This document shows, piece by piece, positions 1-11,022 of a stretch of 64,000 bases of DNA (positions are counted from its first letter, which is position 1; the number at the start of each line of letters is the position of its first letter). Both the position numbers and the translations under genes were made by a program. The notes under the pieces were generated by a model, which was not told the DNA's origin, searched no databases, and saw only the letters and a program-made list of their open reading frames with translations. Source of the stretch: Pogostemon cablin (lineage: Eukaryota > Streptophyta > Magnoliopsida > Lamiales > Lamiaceae); contig CM042985.1 of the NCBI GenBank assembly GCA_023678885.1, positions 5,444,985-5,508,984 of the forward strand. The letters run 5' to 3'.

Positions 1-292
1 ATGTTATATTTATTCATATGATTAGGATTCCTTATAGTTATGTAACATCATGCATGCATTCGTGATTTATGTTATATTTATTTATATGGCTAGGATTTAT
101 CATCAACTTATAATATTAATTTTTAAAATATAATTATATTTTCAATGCATAATTTAAAAAGCTAGTTATTGCAAATAATACATAATACTCTTGTATATGT
201 ATATAATTAAGCAAAAAATTGTCTCATGGAATTTCTTTAAACGGATAAGATTCTTTTAATTAAAAGTGATAATTGACTTACGAAAAGTAATG
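1..292. other. AT-rich intergenic stretch, no gene seen
   Basis: The stretch is very AT-rich and has no convincing ORF. A short imperfect direct repeat lies near the window start (similar segments around 1-30 and 65-95). Confidence 0.6.
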
Positions 293-318
293 CTCCCTCC
301 GTCCTAGACTTATTGTCT
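293..318 (+). repeat. Left terminal inverted repeat of the MLE
   Basis: Begins CTCCCTCCGTCC and pairs with the right end at 4087-4112 with a few mismatches. Confidence 0.8.
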
Positions 319-864
319 GCGACACTGTAGATACATAATTTAAGAAATGTTACTTTTTTTTACTTTTCAACTGTACTATTTGAGGGTAAAAATGTCCAAA
401 CTAATTGGGCATTTTTTAGATTAACTACATCATTAGTGTTAATTAAAAATTACCCAATAAATAAATAAATAAATTCCAGAATTTTTTAATAAACATAAGT
501 CCACTTTTGGACAGTACATATAATTCTTAAAAATTACAAATATACACGTGGATCAATATGTTAACATACAATAATCAAAACAAATACCTACACTATTACA
601 CAATGGAGTTAGATGGAGTAGTTATCCAAGAATACATTACACCTCAAATTTTGATAATTATCCTTGGTACTTCCCTCTAAAAATTTGTGTCACATCAATA
701 GAATTTCCTCCAAAGTGTCCAAAAGTTGGTACCAATCAGTTTTTTCAGCATGTCTGCCATCACTTTTCCCTCCAACTGCCTAACCTCCTTTTAGTTTCCC
801 CCCATTTCATCAAGGATAAATACAAGTATCAGAGAGTTTAATAGTCATTAATACACATGCAGTA

Positions 865-2330
865 ATGACAACTAAAACAAGTTCTCACCTTTCCATAGAA
901 AAAAATTTAATAGCACAGTTTTTGATAAGGCACACCATAGATGGCAAGATTGATAGTGGAAAAGCAAAAGAAGCAGCTAAAACATTCTCTGTTTCTACAA
1001 GGACCATAAGTCGTATTTGGGCTGTTGCAAAGCAACAAATGGAGAAAGGGAAACCAATACACCTTGGATCCAAGAAGGCAGGTGAATCAATTTCAAAAAG
1101 GGTCCATTTTGATGCTAATGTAATGAAGAGTATTCCATTTCAAAGTAGATCAACAATCAGAGATCTATCCAAAGTTTTAAGTGTGAGCAAATCAACAGTG
1201 GGAAGATGGGTTAAAGGGGGTGCTCTTAGGGCACATACAAACGCAATCAAGCCTGAGCAAACTCCGGAGAACAAGCTTCGAAGGCTAAATTACTATTTGG
1301 ATGCCATCTACTATGACAGGTATGCTCAAAAGGTTAATTTCAAGGAAATGCATAATGTAGTGCACATAGATGAGAAATGGTTATTTCTTACTAAAGTTTG
1401 TGAGAGGTATTACATGGTTCCTGATGAGGAAGAACCACATAGAACCTGTAACTCCAAAAATTTCATCCAAAAACTCATGTTTATGTGTGCGGTGTCAAGA
1501 CCATTGTTTGATAGTGAAGGACATGTCATATTTGATGGGAAAATTGGAACTTTCCCATTCACAACAATAGAGCCAGCAAAGAGAAACTCAAAGAATAGAG
1601 TAAGAGGAACTTTAGTAACCAAGCCTATTGACTGTGTTAACAAAGATGTGATCAAAGATTTCATAGTGAATCAGGTAATAGTCAGACCTTAAAAATAAGA
1701 TCATCATCCTATATATTGCATGTATGTAGTCACCTTACTTTTGTTTTACCAAAAGGGCAACTATTACATGCAATATTTCTTTAATTCACAGATTATACCG
1801 GCAATCAAGTCAAAATGGCCACAGTATTTGGGGTAGGAGATTTGGATACAACAGGATAATGCAATGCCCCACATAAAAGATAGTGACTTGGAGTTTGGGA
1901 GGGCTGCAAGATCTGATGGGTTTAACATCAGACTTGTTTGCTAACCCCCACGCTCACCGGACACTAACATTAATGACTTGACTTTTTCATAGCCATCCAA
2001 TCCCTACAGTTTAAGACAGCAAGCTATAATGTTGAAGAATTGGTGAAAAATGTTATGAAGGCTTATGAAGATATGACAGCTCTAACATTGAACAATGTGT
2101 TTCTAAGTTTGCAAGCTTGCCTCATTGAGATTATGAAAGTGGATGGAGGAATTAACTACAAAATACCTCACATTAGAAAAACAAAGTTAATCAAAGAGGG
2201 TGCACTGCCTATATCACTAGAGATTGAGGAAGATTTGGTGAAGGGATGCATCAATAAATTAATGGAGGAAGGCCATGTCTATAAGCCAGTATATGACATA
2301 TTAGAGCTTATGAATAGCCTGAGATATTGA
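865..2330 (+). pseudogene. Mariner-like transposase, broken
   Basis: The first 275-residue ORF (865-1692) has an N-terminal helix-turn-helix region (about residues 15-60), a second HTH-like segment (VSKSTVGRWV, near 107-116) and the first catalytic Asp in HIDEKW at residue 169. A GT...AG gap at 1675-1791 looks like an intron: the downstream frame resumes with IIPAIKSKWPQYLG. That part keeps the second Asp (IQQDNAMPH) and third Asp (SPDTNINDL), as in plant D,D39D mariner transposases. It carries TAG at 1834-1836 and TAA near 1942, then a frameshift near 1985 before the C-terminal part (2040-2330, ending MNSLRY). The catalytic residues are recognisable but no continuous protein can be made, so this is a dead transposase. 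Family assignment is firm; the exact intron limits are inferred. Confidence 0.85.
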
Positions 2331-2489
2331 GATGTAGGTAAAGCTTTTTGATGTTTACAGCTTAAACAATAGATATCAGGATATCTTTTGTTGTTTTGAA
2401 ATTGTTTAAGTTGTAAACATACATGTTGCATAATAAAATTTCTGCTTCTTGTATTACCCTCAGAAAATATCATCATAGGGTAATTGAAT

Positions 2490-2755
2490 CTCCTAAAAAG
2501 GCCTTTAAACCTTATGGTGACTCTAAGATCAGTACACAACATATTCAAAGCCTCCTAAACAGGTTTAAAAACCTGTTGGTGGCTTAAATATGCTGGTGAC
2601 TCTAAGTTAATTATATAACATGTTCAAAGTCTCCTAAACATGTTTAAAAACCATGTTGGTGACTTAGATATGCTGGTGACACTAAGTTCACTATACAGCA
2701 TGTTCAAAGTCTCCTAAACATGTTTAAAAACCTGTTGATGACTAAGATATGCATC
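2490..2755 (+). repeat. Imperfect tandem repeats, unit about 62-80 bp
   Basis: Four units begin CTCCTAAA at 2490, 2552, 2631 and 2711. Each contains a TTTAAAAACC-like core and a later GGTGACTCTAAG-like segment. They lie between the transposase and the right half of the MLE. Confidence 0.7.
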
Positions 2756-2829
2756 AAGATAGGGTCAATACACCAACAATCAGCCAACATATTTACATGC
2801 CCTCAGAAAAAATTCATCACAGTGCTATA

Positions 2830-3200
2830 ACTCAAGCTCAACAGAGACCAAATATGCACAGCAGCCACAATATCAAGCTCAACAGAGTCCTATAAGCCAC
2901 ATAATTCACATAATCAAGCTCAACAGAAACCTGAAAGCCACATAATCAATCTCAACAAAAACCAGAAGCCACAAATAAAGCCTCACATGTCTATCAAAAA
3001 TAAAGCCTCATAGGGCAACGAATCAAGCTCAATAAACCAGAAGCCACAAATAAAGCCTCACAGGGCTATCACAAATAAAGCATCACAGGGCAATGAATCA
3101 AGCTTAATAAACCAGAAACCATAAATAAAGCCTCACAGGGCTATCACAAACAAAGCCTCACAGGGCCACGAATCAAGCTCAACAAAGCCAAACAAATCCC
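2830..3200 (+). repeat. Degenerate short direct repeats inside the MLE
   Basis: Repeated blocks of AATCAAGCTCAA, CCAGAAGCCACA and AATAAAGCCTCACAGGG alternate with a period of roughly 40-60 bp. There is no coding signal in the + frames. Confidence 0.65.
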
Positions 3201-3373
3201 CCATCGCATGCAAGACCTCACAGAGCCATATCAAGAAAAAGTAAAGGGTCTACCTACACGCTGGGAAGCAGAGACATATCATCTCCCACATGAAGTCTCA
3301 GAAGCTATCGCTTATTTCTTCCGGCAGAGAAATGGCTGGATCCACCATATCAGGACCCACCAGATCGATTTCT

Positions 3374-3730
3374 TTAGAGAGAGCAAGGAACAACTGTATC
3401 GAGGGTGAAATCTAGGGAATCAGGAACCATCAAGTACGGATCCACACCATCGATCATTGAATCGAGCGAATCAGGCACCATCAACATCGAATCTATTATG
3501 TCGATGGTTGAATCGAGCAAATCAGGTGCCATGAATGGTGGATTCATTGCGTCGAAGGTTGAGTCAAGGGAATCAGGAGCCATCAGCGCCGGATAAACTC
3601 CGTCGAGGGTTCCATCGGGCAAAATCAAGACGTCAGAGGTCGTTTCCACCCTCGAGGACTCCTGAACCTGATGGTTGGAATCATTGGGTGTGGAATAACC
3701 CTTACCCGACGCCATCCATGACTCATCCAT
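3374..3730 (-). CDS. Repeat-containing hypothetical ORF inside the MLE
   Basis: An open minus-strand frame of 118 residues starts MDESWMASGKG and contains at least four imperfect repeats around a MxPDSLDS(T/M)(F/I)D core. The underlying DNA repeats every 60-66 bp (3400-3600). Upstream of its ATG (3730-3900) the minus strand is CT-rich and contains AAACCCTAA-type sequence, resembling a plant 5' leader. The frame lies in the right half of the mariner element and converges on the transposase. I do not recognise the protein. It may be a captured host gene 5' end, an accessory transposon ORF, or an open frame preserved only by in-frame repeats. Confidence 0.3.
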   Translation of the reverse strand: MDESWMASGKGYSTPNDSNHQVQESSRVETTSDVLILPDGTLDGVYPALMAPDSLDSTFDAMNPPFMAPDLLDSTIDIIDSMLMVPDSLDSMIDGVDPYLMVPDSLDFTLDTVVPCSL

Positions 3731-4086
3731 GCCAAATATACAAAAAAATACGGCTGAGAGATGTGAGAGAGGGACAAATAGTCAATTTACAGAGAGAAGT
3801 TGCTAGGGTTTTCTCTCAAGAACGAGAGAGATGAGAGGAAAGAACGGCTGAGAGATGTGAGAGAGGGACAGAGGGATTAGGGTTTGTGTATGTGTGTTTG
3901 TGTTAGTGGGATAGATTACGTGTAAGTAGTGTGTGTGTTTAATTTGATGTTTTAATTAAGGTTAATGTGATTTTAATTGGGTTGGGATTTTAGAAAATAT
4001 TGGATATGACAAGGGTATTTTAGGGAGAAAAAATTTCTTTTTTTGTAGTAAGACAATTAGTTTGGAACGGATAAAATCGGAAAGTA

Positions 4087-4112
4087 AGACAACGAGTTTG
4101 GGACGAAGGGAG
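4087..4112 (-). repeat. Right terminal inverted repeat of the MLE
   Basis: Ends GGGACGAAGGGAG, followed by TA. A second, weaker internal copy of the end (GACAATTAGTTTGGAACGG) lies about 40 bp inside, so the subterminal sequence is repeated. Confidence 0.8.
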
Positions 4113-4296
4113 TATTATGTGGTATGAGTGAGATTTGTGTGAATGATTTCACAACAAACAAGGGTAAAACTTGTGTCCCAAAAATACCATTTTTTAGTTA
4201 TATAGTTATATACTTTATCCTTTAATATAAGGATTTGTATTCTTGAATGAATTTTTTTATGAAAACGTTAATTTTTTTAATCAATCATTTATATAT
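4113..4296. other. Short AT-rich spacer
   Basis: Spacer between the MLE right end and the next MITE; no feature seen. Confidence 0.5.
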
Positions 4297-4544
4297 TCCC
4301 TCCGTCCCGGTCAAACAATACCATTTACTTTTTGTATATAAATTAAATAGTATTATTATTTTATGTAAAGTGAGTAGGTGTATTAGAGAGATGCGATGGG
4401 TAGTGATAGACTATTAACGGGCCTTTTTACTAAAAGAGAAAAATAATGCAATTTAGACTGAACACCCAATATAATAAAATAGTGTAATAATTGGAAGGGA
4501 CGCCCAATATAGTAAAATGATGCTATTTGAGTGGGATGGAGGGT
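4297..4544. mobile_element. Stowaway-type MITE
   Basis: About 248 bp with inverted ends: CCCTCCGTCCCGGTCAAA on the left, and GAGTGGGATGGAGGG on the right. It has no coding capacity and belongs to the Tc1/mariner-derived group by its ends. The TA flanks are not clean. Confidence 0.7.
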
Positions 4545-5337
4545 GTAATTTATAGTATATCACTTGACTTTTTAAAATAAAAAAGATTCTATCCTTGAAC
4601 AATCACCACATATTCTATTAATTCTGCCACGTGTCCAACTCTTAGGCTATGTTGTTTGGGGCTTCTAAAACGCATCCAAATACCATTATACAATCACCAC
4701 ATATTCTATTAATTCTCATCAGACAATATTTCATAAATTCTTTCTCATCTCTCTTATATATCTTCTCCCACACTAATCTAGCTTTTACACATATATTAAT
4801 TATATATAATTTCTTATGCATTTGTTAGCACACACTTAAAATATCTTTATACAGCATCCCAACAAATATAAGTTATCATAGTTTTCATAAATTACATAAA
4901 TCGCAAACAAAAGTTATGTTTGTTTTGGAGTTGAAACACATTCCTATTCTAATTAAGATATAAAAATCACCTCATATACACATACAAAGTATATTAGTTC
5001 TTAATCCGCCCCATTACATGTATTTTTTCTTTTTTATAATACTATTTTCATTTCTTTCCCTCACCTCTTCCTCTTATCTCAATTAATACTTTTACACATA
5101 TTACAATACATTAATTTGACATAAAGTACTATTTAAAACGGCGTTGGATATCCTTTTAGGTGTTGGAGACCTTTGTCTTGGAGAGAGAATGTGTAATAAG
5201 GCCTAACTAAACACAACACCAACTTCGGATAGCAAGATTTCTTTGTTAAGTGGTGCCACAAAAAAATAAAAAATATCTCTGGATTATCCTCCTCCTTTAC
5301 ACCTTCTTCTCTCCCAATCTATATTTGTCAATATATC
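4545..5337. other. AT-rich intergenic DNA
   Basis: No gene or bounded element is recognisable up to the 5' LTR of the old Copia element. Confidence 0.5.
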
Positions 5338-5921
5338 TGATGACAATAGATGCATGCATGAAGGTGTTTCATATGTGGATTATGTTCATTGGATATTCAG
5401 TAATGATGTTCACTTATTGCATGCTTTCTGGAAGCAAGATTGAGGCAGTTAAAATGAGCTAACAACTCAATCGGTTAAAAACTGTCAAACTGGTGCATGT
5501 GTGTGCAGCTGACTTTGAAGCGGTTTTTGGGCGGTTTATTGAGCTACTTGAAACTTGCTAGTAGGCTGCATCTCTTCTATGAAGTAAGGGCTTTCTAGTG
5601 AATACTTGGCCGGATCAATAGGTTAAGGGAGTAGTAAGATATAAGGGCACAAAATAGCTTGATCACATCAGTTTTTACACTTTGAGTTGACAGTTTGTAA
5701 GCTTCAGTTTTCTTCTTCTTGTGGCAGATTGAGATCAATCCGATCTGAGTTGTAAGCATTGAGTAATAATAGAGTTTCTTCTCCCCAAAGTGGACGTAGG
5801 TTATTCATAATCGAACCACTATACATCTTTGTGCAAGCTTTACATTTCATTTAAAGTTCTATCATTTTATGTGTGTGTATTCTTGAGTGTTTGTGAGATA
5901 ATTGAGTGTGTTATCACGTCA
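5338..5921 (+). repeat. 5' LTR of the old Copia element
   Basis: 584 bp, TG...CA ends. It aligns end to end with 18973-19556 without net length difference. Confidence 0.9.
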
Positions 5922-7728
5922 ATTGGTGCCATTTGTGGGAAACAAACACACAACAAGTATTCAAGATGAACACCACACGATTTGATGTTGAAAAACTCAC
6001 AGAGAAATCAGATTACAACCTGTGGAAGTTGAAGATGAAAGCTGTCCTTATGCAGCAATGTTTGATGGATGCATTGAGGCCACCTCAACCATTGAAGATT
6101 GAGATGCTCAGAGATCCTCAGGCAGCTGCAAGTGGTGTAAGAGGTCCTGTGGATGAACATGTACTTCAAAAGGCTTATTCTATTGTAATCTTGTGCCTAA
6201 GTGATAAAATACTTAGAGAAGTATCAAAGGAAACAACTGCTCTTGGTGTATGGAATAACTAGAAGCTCTGTTTATGGTTAAAACATCTGCAAATAAACTG
6301 CATTTGAGGCAAAGACTTCATGCCTTCAAGATGACTGATGAAAAGCCTATGATGGAACAAGCTGATGAGTTCTGCAAGATTACAGATGATCTTGAAAGTG
6401 TAGATTTCAAACTAAGCAGTGAGGATAAGGCCATTATGTTGCTGTCTGCATTGCCAAGATCACAAAGGCATTTCAAGGATGCTCTTCTCTATGCAGGAAA
6501 TGATGTTATGCTCTTAGAAGATGTACTGAAAGCACTCAGATCAAAAGATCTAGAGGAGGGTGCAGACAACAATGAAAAATCAAGTGCAGAAGGACTCTTT
6601 GCCAAGAAAGAAAACCAAAACAAGAAAGGAAACAAGGGAGGAAATTCTGATCAAAAGAAGAGTGCAATAGGACAGTTAACTGGAAATAAGTGTTACTATT
6701 GCCATGAACCAGGTCACTTGAAGAAACAATGTGCAAAATGGAAAGCTAGCAAGTCCAAGAAAGCTGATGCAACTGCTGGAAATCAGAAGAATCAAGTGAA
6801 TCAGGTTGGAGAATTACAAAATAATGTTGGTGTGGAAGGAATTGAAGCACTGTCCATTACATCATCAGATGTATCTGCTGAGTGGGTATTGGATTCAGGA
6901 TGCACCTTCCACATGAAACCCATGAAGCATTGGTTTGAAGAATTGAAGCATCAGGAAGAATGATCAGTGCTATTAGGTCATGATCAATCTTGTAAGATTG
7001 GGGGAGTGAGATCCATCAGATTACTCATGTTTGATGGAGTTCAGAGGCTTCTTAGGAATGTAAGGTATGTTCTTGGATTAAGAAGAAACCTCATCTCCCT
7101 TGGGATGCTTGATTCTCAAGAATGTGATTCAAATGTGAAAAGGGGAGTTCTCACAGTGACTAAGGGTGATAAGATAGTCATGAAGGGGACTAGAAGATCT
7201 GATTTGTACTTTCAGGATGGAAGTGTTGTTGTCGGACAGATACACAACACTGATCAGCAGGATGATGCCAAGCTATGGCATGGTAGGTTGGGACATGTTA
7301 GTGAAAAGGGAATGCAAGAATTGGCTAAACAACAACTGATCAAGTTTAGTGCAGATGATAAGATCAGGCAATGTGAGCATTGCATTCTTGGTAAGTCCAA
7401 GAGACTTAAGTTTGGTGAATCAGAACATACAACCAAAACAAGAATGGACTATATTCATTCAGACATCTGGAGGACTTAAAAAACAATAACCAGAGGTAGA
7501 GGAAGATACATTATGACCATCATTGATGATTATTCAAGGAAGCTATGGGTTTATGTTCTGAAAACTAAGGATGAAGAATTCTCTACATTCAAGATTTGGT
7601 TGACAAATACTGAGAATAACACTGGAAGTAGTTTGAAGTACTTAAGGATAGACAATAGACTGGAATTTATATCTGAAGAGTTTAATTCATACTGCAAGGA
7701 AAGGGGGATTAAGAGACACAAGACTGTC

Positions 7729-7733
7729 CCTGG
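7729..7733 (+). repeat. Target-site duplication of the young Copia, left
   Basis: CCTGG, repeated exactly at 16201-16205. It lies within the integrase codons of the old element. Confidence 0.95.
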
Positions 7734-8941
7734 TGTTAGATTTGTATACTAAAAGCCTCGCTTTTGTATTGAACAATGTAATAACAATTTTCTTTGAAAT
7801 GAGAATCATATGATCAAACGTTTTTGCATATTATAAATTGTTTATTTATATGTTTGTGCAACAGTCCATTTACTTTATACTGTAGATAATATGTTGTGCG
7901 ACAATACGCGGAAGATCATATTATCGGTTTCCTTATAAAGTATGAACAGATGCTCACAACCGAGATAGACGGGGACTATCTATCGGTATGGTTGTAGTGT
8001 GATTTGGAATTAGTTTGTCTTGACTATAGAATCACATTAGTGCACTTAGCGTGTATTGAGTAGGACCGCTTGAGATCGTTCGACTTGTACTGTCTATATA
8101 GAAGAACTTGATCTCTGTTATTATGGATGTCCATGCTCTTAATCCCTATACAATAACTTCGACACGTAGGGCAGTATGTATTTCTTTGATTCATCAATGG
8201 GTGAGATTTAAATGTATTAAATCGACAAACTCGGTGAGTTGGGAAGTAGTGCTGTCTCTATGGTGTGCTGTTGATTGTAGAAGGAAACCATGTCCGTCAT
8301 AGGTTGATGATGTCCCCTTGAGGAGCTCATAAGGTTTATCATGTAAATCTTGCAAGTGGATTAATTTCCGGCATGATAATAAGGTTGAGTGGTACTACTC
8401 TCGGATGAGATATTAATTAATTTGAGTTGTCAGTAACTTAATTAATTAATGGACATTGTATATCTTAAACATGGGGAGACTATCGGGCTCATAATAAGAA
8501 GGAGCCCAGAACATAATTTGGGATTGGATGGGTAGTGCAGTAATAATATTTTAGTGGACTATATTATTATTATTGGATTTAATTAAAAGCTTTGGGCTAA
8601 GCTTGGTTAATTAAATCTGATTGAGGCCCAGCCCAATTTCTCCTCCTGGTCCCTGCAGTAGCCCAAGTATATATAAGTTGTCTCAGTTCCTAATAACCCA
8701 ACTCTGCGCCTCTTACGTAGAAAGAAATCAGGAACAGATTGAGAACTCTCTGGGGATTGTTGACCACACAACACCAGAGAGTTGACTTTGGGTAATACTG
8801 CAGAAGATCAGAGGTGTTCTTCTCAGATCATCATCCACTACACCAAACCAGAAGACAGGTAATTGATTTGTGCTTCCGCTAATTTTATTATTACTTGTTT
8901 TCTTTTCGAATCGTGTTCACCATAAGATCCAATTGCCAACA
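7734..8941 (+). repeat. 5' LTR of the young Copia
   Basis: 1208 bp, starts TGTTAGATTTG, ends GCCAACA. Near the end is CAGAAGACAG followed by GTAATT (junction at 8858/8859), a good splice-donor match. The window repeats it at 14993-16200 with an offset of 7259. Confidence 0.97.
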
Positions 8942-8943
8942 AT

Positions 8944-8955
8944 TGGTATCAGAGC
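8944..8955 (+). promoter_or_regulatory. Primer-binding site (initiator Met tRNA type)
   Basis: TGGTATCAGAGC two bases after the 5' LTR. This is the common plant Copia primer site complementary to the 3' end of initiator Met tRNA. Confidence 0.93.
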
Positions 8956-11022
8956 AATGGTTTCTTGGTGAAACTGATTTGTAAAGAATTATGTGATTAA
9001 TTGATTATTTGATTTAATCTGATTTTTTCACATGGAGTAGACTGTCAGGCTTGTTTGTTTGTGGTGTGTTATATTAATTGTTTAAATTATTAATATTTGG
9101 CACACACTTCGAGAATCCTCCTCCCTGCTGTTCTACACGCGCTTTCCGCCATACCCCCCCTTCTCCCTTCCTCCTCTCTCTCTCGTCGCGACTGGGCGGA
9201 GGCCGCTGATTACGGCGTCGACAGGAGACAGACAGGCGGCGGCGGCATAGGGAGCAGTGTACCAGGTGGGCAGTCTGTCCCAAATCGAATCGGTGACGAT
9301 TCAACGGCGGTGCGGCGGCGAGGCGTGTCTGGGCGACGAATCGGCGTCACCTGAAGTCTCACTGACAGTCGGCGTCTGGACGGCGTTGGAAGCGGTGCGA
9401 CTGGACGGACCAGATCAGTAGATCCCGGGTGAGTTCACGCCGATCCCGGCCGGATCGGAGATAATCGGTGACGGCGACAGGGTGGAATCGCAGCGGCGAT
9501 GGCGGTCAGGGCGGCACGAGGTCGAGGCGGAGAAGTCAAGGTTGATGCTTCGACTGGCGCGCTGCGATGACGGCGGCGTCGTCTTCGCGGCGAGGCGCGT
9601 CTGGGGTGTTCAGATCGAAGGAGGCGGCTCACAGCAGCGGCGGCCGGAGAGAATGGAAGCCGGCGCTGTCGGCGGCGAATTCCTGGCGCCGCTGAAAGTT
9701 CCCGCGATGGTGCAGCGCCGGCGGCGAGAAGTGTCATCGGGAGATGTGCTGACTGAAGGCTTGTTTCCGGCAGGCGGACGCGGCTGTGGGCGGAGCCGTG
9801 ACGGTGGTGGGGCAGAGGTTGCGGCGTTGTCTCGGCAGCTGGTTGGAGTTTGTCGCACTGTCGGCGGCGATTCGCGGCTGGAAACTAGTCGGCGATGGAC
9901 TTACGGCGGAAATCCGATGGGCTGAAGGCGGCACAGCCGGCGGCGGCGGCAGCTGCGCCGGTGGCCTCTTGCTGACGGCAGTGACGGCAGGCAGTGGGCT
10001 AGGGTTTCTCTAGATTGGGCTTGCTGGGCTTGTTGTTTTTTTTTAATTAATTGTTGTTGGGCCTGTTTTTTTTTGTAATGGGCTTACTGGGTTGTAATTA
10101 ATTAATTAGTGCAGCTGGGCCTGTGTGTATTTATTTATTAATTGTTTGTGGTGTTGGGCCTTCATATGTATTGGGCTTGTTCCAAAGAAATAAAATTGGC
10201 TGGCTTAATGGGCTTTAATTTTTTTTTAATTATGACTGCTCATTAATTGCTAATTTTATTTGGAATAGGTAGGCCCAATTTTTGATCCAACTTTATTTTG
10301 CAATTAATTGAATTATATAATTGATTTAATTGTTTAACATGACGATTAATTGTTATATATGTGTATAGCATGTTTTATGTGATTTATTTAATTTTAAATT
10401 ACTTGGTTTTAAAGCATGCTTTATTGTATATTTTATTTGTTAATATTATATGCATGACAAAAACCCTCGGTATTAAATAACTAAGTGGGAGACGGGATTG
10501 GTAAATAAATTCCCATGGCCTCCATTATTGGTTTGTAAGTGATGTGAGTAAACCTGCGTGTTGGCATCAGGCCTTCCTCCATAACGGATGGGTTTTATTC
10601 ACGGATCACTAGTACAAACTTCTTTATGATGATCGTAGGAAGTTACCCAAGCGCGTGTGAACTTCTCTAACTGTAAGGCACACAAGCTTGCGCAATGGAC
10701 TTGGGATCAAATAATGGTACACACTTAGATGTGAATAATCAGTATCCTCCCCAACGGAGTCACTGCTGATATTTGCATGGCTAAAAAGAAACCGACTATT
10801 AATTATTTTATCATAAAGTTAGGTTGATAAATGAAATTAATGGGTAAAACCTTCTCTTGTAAATGTTCGGGTTTGTATACGTCCACACTAACGTGGCATG
10901 CAAATCCACGGTGCTTGAGATGTTGGTGAATTTTGTTTTATATTGTTTTGAGGGATTCAATATAAATTGGTAAATTCGAAGTGTTTGATCTGTTTATAAT
11001 TTATGATTCTCAGGTTTTTCAA
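8956..11022 (+). other. Long untranslated leader of the young Copia
   Basis: About 2.1 kb between primer site and gag ATG. Positions 9110-10015 form a GC-rich island with many GGCGGC-type triplets, in sharp contrast with the AT-rich remainder; several overlapping frames stay open there only because of base composition. Positions 10440-10950 are of mixed composition and hold no gene. The last bases before gag (TTTATGATTCTCAG, ending 11013) look like a splice acceptor. No protein homology is recognised in the leader. Confidence 0.7.

Larger units (their letters stand above)
293..4112 (+). mobile_element. Mariner-like element (plant MLE), decayed
   Basis: The element is bounded by inverted terminal sequences of about 26 bp. 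The left end starts CTCCCTCCGTCC at 293. The right end (about 4087-4112) reads CTCCCTTCGTCCC on the opposite strand, and the similarity runs through a shared TTGTCT. A TA follows the right end at 4113-4114; the left flank reads TG, so the expected TA duplication is damaged on that side. Inside are a broken D,D39D-type transposase (865-2330), direct repeats (2490-2755, 2830-3200) and a repeat-containing minus-strand ORF (3374-3730). CTCCCTCCGTCC ends are the hallmark of plant mariner/Stowaway transposons. At 3.8 kb it matches full-length plant MLEs rather than a MITE. It is probably immobile because its transposase is broken. Confidence 0.85.

Noticed and set aside
2500..3200. Possible CRISPR-like or satellite array in the mariner element
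   Set aside because: Units are imperfect, of variable period, without constant repeats and unique spacers, and the context is a eukaryotic transposon.
8108..8302. 64-codon ORF in the Copia LTR, repeated at 15367-15561
   Set aside because: Identical because the LTRs are identical. Short, no motif, and no sign of coding selection.
9435..10013. Several overlapping open frames in the GC-rich leader of the young Copia
   Set aside because: All are Arg/Pro/Gly/Ala-rich on both strands, which is expected from GGCGGC composition. No domain is recognisable.
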